64,000 nt of DNA from Stenotrophomonas nitritireducens (GTDB taxonomy: Bacteria; Pseudomonadota; Gammaproteobacteria; Xanthomonadales; Xanthomonadaceae): the NCBI RefSeq assembly GCF_001431425.1, contig NZ_LDJG01000024.1, forward strand, positions 22,989 to 86,988, written 5' to 3'. Positions 60,177 to 64,000 of this stretch are shown piece by piece. The notes under the pieces are model-generated. The model saw only the letters and a program-made list of their open reading frames with translations, did no database searches and was not told the DNA's origin. The stretch's first letter is position 1. Each line of letters opens with the position of its first letter. A program made the translations under genes and the position numbers.

Positions 60177-60211
60177 CGCCCCTTCGGGGGCGACTTCCCC
60201 GGCAGGGGAAG
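60177..60211 (+). other. Two adjacent hairpins just before mtnC
   Basis: CGCCCC-TTCG-GGGGCG (60177-60192) and CTTCCCC-GGCA-GGGGAAG (60194-60211). The right arm of the second contains the purine-rich sequence that would serve as the mtnC ribosome site, so the hairpin could limit mtnC translation or trim the transcript. Confidence 0.5.
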
Positions 60212-60227
60212 GAACCGGAACAACCCC

Positions 60228-60926
60228 ATGACCGTCCGCGCCATCCTCACCGACATCGAAGGCACCACCTCGAGCATCTCCTTCGTCAAGGAAGTGCTGT
60301 TCCCCTACGCCCGCGGCGCCCTGCCCGGCTTCGTGCGCGCGCATGGGCAGGAACCGGAGGTGCGCCGCTGGCTCGATGCCGTCGCCACCGAGATCGCCGC
60401 CAGCGCCTGCCAGGACGAAGTCATCGTCGAGGCGCTGCAGGGCTGGATCGACCAGGACCGCAAGCACACCGCGCTCAAGGCGCTGCAGGGCATGATCTGG
60501 GACAGCGGCTACCGCAACGGCGACTACACCGCGCACCTGTACCCGGAAGTGGCCGCGGTACTGCGCGGCTGGCATGCCGCCGGCATCCCCCTGTACGTCT
60601 ATTCCTCCGGCTCGGTGCCGGCGCAGAAACTGTTCTTCGGGTTCAGCGACGCCGGCGACCTCAACGGCCTGTTTTCCGGCAACTTCGACACCGAGATCGG
60701 CGGCAAGCGCGAGGCCGGCAGCTATGCGCGCATCGCCGCGGCCATCGGCGCCGCGCCGCGCGACATCCTGTTCCTGTCCGACATCGTCGAGGAGCTGGAT
60801 GCCGCACGCGAAGCCGGACTGCGTACCGTGCTGCTGGACCGCCGCGACGACTACCCGATGCCGCGCACCGGCGATGCCACCCACGGCCATGCGCGCGTGG
60901 AGGATTTCAGCCAGATCGTGCTTTGA
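60228..60926 (+). CDS. mtnC: Enolase-phosphatase E1
   Basis: A 232-residue HAD-family bifunctional enzyme that enolises and dephosphorylates 2,3-diketo-5-methylthiopentyl-1-phosphate, making the substrate of MtnD. HAD motifs: [15 protein letters not shown] at the N-terminus (with DxE in place of DxD, as is normal for MtnC), [12 protein letters not shown] (motif II), Lys in GGKREAGSY (motif III) and [14 protein letters not shown] (motif IV). It is separated from mtnD by 163 bp containing two hairpins. Confidence 0.95.
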   Translation: MTVRAILTDIEGTTSSISFVKEVLFPYARGALPGFVRAHGQEPEVRRWLDAVATEIAASACQDEVIVEALQGWIDQDRKHTALKALQGMIWDSGYRNGDYTAHLYPEVAAVLRGWHAAGIPLYVYSSGSVPAQKLFFGFSDAGDLNGLFSGNFDTEIGGKREAGSYARIAAAIGAAPRDILFLSDIVEELDAAREAGLRTVLLDRRDDYPMPRTGDATHGHARVEDFSQIVL

Positions 60927-60992
60927 GCGCATCGTCGCCGTTGACGCCGCGCCTGCGGAAACCTGCCGTTGCGCAAGCGCCGCCCGTGGCGG

Positions 60993-62159
60993 CTACTCAC
61001 GGTCCGCCCGGCGCAGCACCAGCACATCGATGCTCGACGGCACGCCCAGCCGCGCGGTGAAGCCGTCCCACTGGCCAGCGCCGGGACTGACGAACAGGGT
61101 CATGCCGCCGACCTGGTAACCGCCGCGCACGTAACCGTCGTTGGCCGGGGCCACCAGCCAGCGATCCATGCCGAGAATATGGCCGCCGTGGGTATGCCCC
61201 GACAGCTGCAGGTCGATGGCGCCGGTGGCCGCGGCGGTACGCGCCAACCGCGGCTGGTGCGCGAGCAGGATGTGGAAATCGCTTCCCTGCGCCTGCCGCA
61301 CCACGGCGGGGATGTCCGGGGCGATGCCATCGTGGACCAGGTCGCCACGCCGGTAGAACGCCGGATCGCCTACGCCGGACACCGCCAGCGTGCGGCCGCC
61401 GATGTCGAGCTTCGCTGTCTGGTTCTCCAGCACGCCTAGCCCCAGCTGCCGGAAGTGCGCCATCCACGCCGCGTAGTTGCTGTAGTACTCGTGGTTGCCG
61501 GGCGCGAGCCACACGCCATGCGGCGCATGCAGTTCGGCCAGCGCGGCGACATTGGCCGCATTGCTTTCGACCTGCCCGTCGACCATGTCGCCCGGCAGCA
61601 CGATCAGGTCGGGCCGCGCCGCCAATACCTCATCGACGATGCGCCGTGTGCGCCATGCGCCCTTGACCGGGCTGGCATGGATATCGGCCAGCACCGCCAC
61701 GCGCAGGCCGTCCAGTTCGGGCGGCAAGGTGGACAACGCCAGTTCGCGCTCGTGCACCTGTGGCGGTTTCAGGCCATTGAACACGCCCAGCGTCGCCAGC
61801 AGCACGCCCGCCAGCGCGATGCCACGATTCAGCCGCACGCCGTGCAGCAGGGCGCGCGCCGGCACACCCGTCTTCAGCAGGCGCAACGTCAGCCACAACG
61901 CGTCGCGCAGCAGCACCAGCGGCAGCACCAGCAGGAACGCCACCAGCACCCAGCCGAACAGCAGCTGCACCCAGGCGCCGGCGACGTCGCCCAGGGCATG
62001 CATGCGCCACAGCGCACCCAGCACCGGCGGCAGCAGAGCGAAGGCCAGCGTGACACCGAAATGCCAGCGCCGCGGGCGACGTCCCGGGGAGGTCACCGGC
62101 CACCACAGCCAGAATGCGAGCAACAGGGGAACGAGCAGTACCAGTACGATCATCGACAT
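60993..62159 (-). CDS. Membrane-anchored metallophosphoesterase
   Basis: A 388-residue protein with four or five membrane helices in the first 130 residues and a calcineurin-like phosphoesterase domain (about 150-385). Metal-binding motifs are complete: VLADIHAS, LPGDMVDG, APGNHEYYSN, ILLAHQP and LSGHTHGGH. The form resembles YkuE/YaeI-type enzymes, some of which hydrolyse UDP-diacylglucosamine or other lipid phosphates; the substrate here is unknown. A second ATG (62153) lies two codons in. It converges with mtnC. Confidence 0.9.
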   Translation of the reverse strand: MSMIVLVLLVPLLLAFWLWWPVTSPGRRPRRWHFGVTLAFALLPPVLGALWRMHALGDVAGAWVQLLFGWVLVAFLLVLPLVLLRDALWLTLRLLKTGVPARALLHGVRLNRGIALAGVLLATLGVFNGLKPPQVHERELALSTLPPELDGLRVAVLADIHASPVKGAWRTRRIVDEVLAARPDLIVLPGDMVDGQVESNAANVAALAELHAPHGVWLAPGNHEYYSNYAAWMAHFRQLGLGVLENQTAKLDIGGRTLAVSGVGDPAFYRRGDLVHDGIAPDIPAVVRQAQGSDFHILLAHQPRLARTAAATGAIDLQLSGHTHGGHILGMDRWLVAPANDGYVRGGYQVGGMTLFVSPGAGQWDGFTARLGVPSSIDVLVLRRADRE

Positions 62160-62231
62160 GCACCACGGCGGCAGCGAACGTTCCGCCGGAAGGAAACGGA
62201 GAAGGGGCCGCTACTCTCGCATGCCGCCCCT

Positions 62232-62703
62232 GTAGCGCCGGGCAACACCCGGCGGGGCCTTGCCGGGACGGCTCCAGCGGGGCGGTGCCCCGCTCTACAA
62301 GGCGGCGGGTTCCGTAGCGCCGGGCAACGCCCGGCGGGGCCTTGCCGGGACGGCTCGAGCGGGGCGGTGCCCCGCTCTACGAGGCGGCGGGTTCTGTAGC
62401 GCCGGGCGACGCCCGGCGGGGCTTTGCCGGGAAAGCTCCAGCGGGGCGGTGCCCCGCTCTACAAGGCGGCGGGTTCTGTAGCGCCGGGCAACGCCCGGCG
62501 GGGCTTTACCGGGAAAGCTCCAGCGGGGCGTTGCCCCGCTCTACAAGGCGGCCGGTTCTGTAGCGCCGGGCAGCGCCCGGCGGGGCTTTGCCGGGAAAGC
62601 TCCAGCGGGGCGGTGCCCCGCTCTACGAGGCGGCGGGTTCTGTAGCGCCGGGCAGCGCCCGGCGGGGCTTTACCGGGAAAGCTCCAGCCGGGCGCCCCCC
62701 CGT
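62232..62703 (+). repeat. Tandem array of six 82-bp SMAG-dimer units
   Basis: GTAGCGCCGGGC heads occur at 62232, 62314, 62396, 62478, 62560 and 62642, exactly 82 bp apart. Each unit holds two stem-loops: the GCCGGGC...GCCCGGC hairpin beginning with GTAG, and the GCGGGGC...GCCCCGC hairpin ending in CTAC, so a unit is an inverted SMAG pair. Units differ by a few substitutions, some compensatory within stems. The sixth is incomplete and degenerate, ending against the stop codon of the DUF885 gene. It lies upstream of the metallophosphoesterase gene and downstream of the DUF885 gene. Confidence 0.92.
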
Positions 62704-63971
62704 TTACGAGGTCTTGCCGGAGATCCAGCGGTCGACCTTCTCGTCCAGCACGTCCAGCGGCACCGAGCCGTCCTTCAGCACTTCGGCATGGAATTGGCGG
62801 ATGTCGAACTTGTCGCCCAGCTTCTGCTCGGCGCGCCTGCGCAATTCCTGGATCTTCAGCTCGCCGGTCTTGTAGGCCAGCGCCTGGCCCGGCCAGGCCA
62901 TGTAGCGCTCGGCTTCGGCGATGGCGTCCGGCTCGCTGACCGAGGAGTTGGCGAACATGTAGTCCAGTACCTGCTGGCGGGTCCAGCCCTTGGAATGCAG
63001 GCCGGTGTCCACCACCAGCCGCACCGCGCGCCACAGTTCGCCCTGCAGGCGGCCGAAATAGTTGTACGGATCGGTGTAGACGCCGAGGTCCTTGCCCAGG
63101 CTTTCGGCGTACAGGCCCCAGCCCTCGATGAAGGCGGTCTGTCCGCCAAAGCGGCGGAACGCCGGCACGCCCTGCAGTTCCTGCTGCAGCGCGATCTGGA
63201 AGTGATGCCCCGGGATCGCTTCATGCAGGAACAGGTCCTCCGCGTCCCAGGTCTTGCGGGTCGGCAGGTCGTAGGTATTGACGTAGAAGATGCCCGGGCG
63301 GCTGCCGTCCTCGCTTGGCGAGGTGTATTCGCCGCCGGCGGCCGACTGCGCGCGGAACGCCTCGACCGGGCGGATCTCGAAGCCGGCCTTCGGCGTCAGC
63401 GAGAACAACTTCGGCACGTTCGCCTCGATCGTCTTCTCCAGCCCGCGGTAGTGCGCCAGCAGCGCCTCTTCCGACTTGAACTCGAACTGCTTGTCGTGCT
63501 GCATGAACCGGAAGAAATCCTGCAGCGAGCCCTTGAAGCCCACCTGTTCCATCACCTTGCGCATCTCGCCCTGGATGCGCTCGACTTCCTTCAGGCCGAT
63601 CTCGTGGATCTGCTCGGGGGTCTGCGTGGTGGTGGTGCTCTGCCTGGCGTTGAAGGCATACCACGCCTTGCCGTCGGGCAGCGCATCCAGGCCGACGCTG
63701 TCGCGGGTGGCCGGCAGGTATTCATTGGCGATGAAATCGCGCTCCTTCCGGATCGCCGGCATCAGCTGCTCGTCGATCAGCGTGCGGAATGCGGCGGTCA
63801 GGCGCTCCTTGTCGGCGGCCGGGAAATCGGCCGGCATCGACTTGACCGGACCCCAGAACTGGCTGTCCTCGGCCTTGGCGGCAAGGATCGCATCGAACTG
63901 CGGCACCACTTTCTCCATCAGCACGCGCGGCTGCACCACGCCGGCCTTCATGCCTTCGCGCATGTTGGCGA
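62704..63971 (-). CDS. DUF885 family peptidase, 5'-truncated
   Basis: The C-terminal 420 or so residues of a DUF885 protein, a family of predicted exported metallopeptidases usually about 580-610 residues long. The zinc motif HEAIPGHH (in LFLHEAIPGHHFQIA) and a downstream EGWGLYAESLG are present. The ATG at 63963 is internal, since the frame continues upstream as TVAN. The gene is cut by the end of genomic sequence at about 63971, where adapter sequence begins. The stop codon touches the repeat array. Confidence 0.9.
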
Positions 63972-64000
63972 CTGTCTCTTATCCACTTCTGACGCTTCCG
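63972..64000. other. Probable Illumina Nextera adapter remnant, not genomic
   Basis: The last 29 bases begin CTGTCTCTTAT and continue as TCTGACGCTTCCG. They align to the reverse complement of the Nextera read-1 transposase adapter (mosaic end plus GACGCTGCCG) with 26 of 29 matches and no gap. The three mismatches fit low-quality read ends. The preceding base (63971) is taken as the end of true sequence. Confidence 0.88.

Noticed and set aside
62232..62703. CRISPR-like regular repeat array
   Set aside because: The whole 82-bp unit repeats and there are no unique spacers; each unit is a pair of GTAG hairpins. No cas genes are present.
63961..63963. ATG as the true start of the DUF885 gene
   Set aside because: The frame stays open upstream into family-like residues (TVAN), and the family is about 180 residues longer; the gene is cut by the contig end.

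Overview
The window is high-GC, densely coding bacterial chromosome of the Xanthomonadaceae, most like Stenotrophomonas or a close relative. The main evidence is a complete DSF quorum-sensing locus (rpfB, rpfF, rpfC, rpfG) next to lysS and prfB, with recJ, an rpfE-like gene, greA, carB, carA and dapB further on in the order I recall for xanthomonads. Intergenic stem-loop repeats ending in GTAG match the SMAG/REP class described in Stenotrophomonas. I found no rRNA, tRNA, CRISPR array, transposase or phage gene.

Layout. 1-6.8 kb: 3' part of hutU, a membrane-anchored Mrr-like nuclease, DoxX, an S15 peptidase/esterase, a NYN-LOTUS RNA-binding protein and a GNAT. 6.8-13.2 kb: an Lpp-like lipoprotein followed by an L,D-transpeptidase, a serine beta-lactamase-like hydrolase between two gene-free stretches, and an S9 peptidase. 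13.4-16.4 kb: a diguanylate cyclase, an OmpA-type lipoprotein and a small lipoprotein. 16.5-25.4 kb: rpfB and rpfF converge on rpfG-rpfC; then lysS and prfB, the latter with its programmed +1 frameshift. 25.6-32.6 kb: an accessory block between prfB and recJ, with two tandem PPC-repeat secreted proteins, SMAG repeats, a membrane LytTR regulator and two acyltransferase-3 paralogues separated by a decayed copy of the 3' end of recJ. 32.6-41.8 kb: recJ, rpfE-like, greA, carB, a secreted protein, carA, dapB, all leftward. 42-48.1 kb: Fur-controlled feoA-feoB-small Cys-rich protein, leucine/acyl-CoA catabolism genes and efpL. 48.6-55.5 kb: an orphan PAS histidine kinase, a coupled DUF2388/DUF4105 pair, a D-2-hydroxyglutarate dehydrogenase-like flavoprotein divergent from serA, and a Nudix hydrolase. 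55.7-64 kb: two tandem amino-acid permeases, the methionine-salvage genes mtnB-mtnD-mtnC, a metallophosphoesterase, a six-copy 82-bp SMAG-dimer array and a DUF885 peptidase cut off at the window end.

How the genes work together. RpfF makes the diffusible fatty-acid signal, RpfB is an acyl-CoA ligase linked to its turnover, RpfC senses it and RpfG degrades cyclic-di-GMP; the GGDEF protein nearby makes that same messenger. The serA/flavoprotein pair is the known arrangement for recycling 2-hydroxyglutarate made during serine synthesis. carA/carB, dapB, serA and mtnBDC are housekeeping amino-acid and nucleotide metabolism.

Data-quality note: the last 29 bases (63972-64000) match the Illumina Nextera adapter with three mismatches and are very probably not genomic, so the window appears to end at a contig end.
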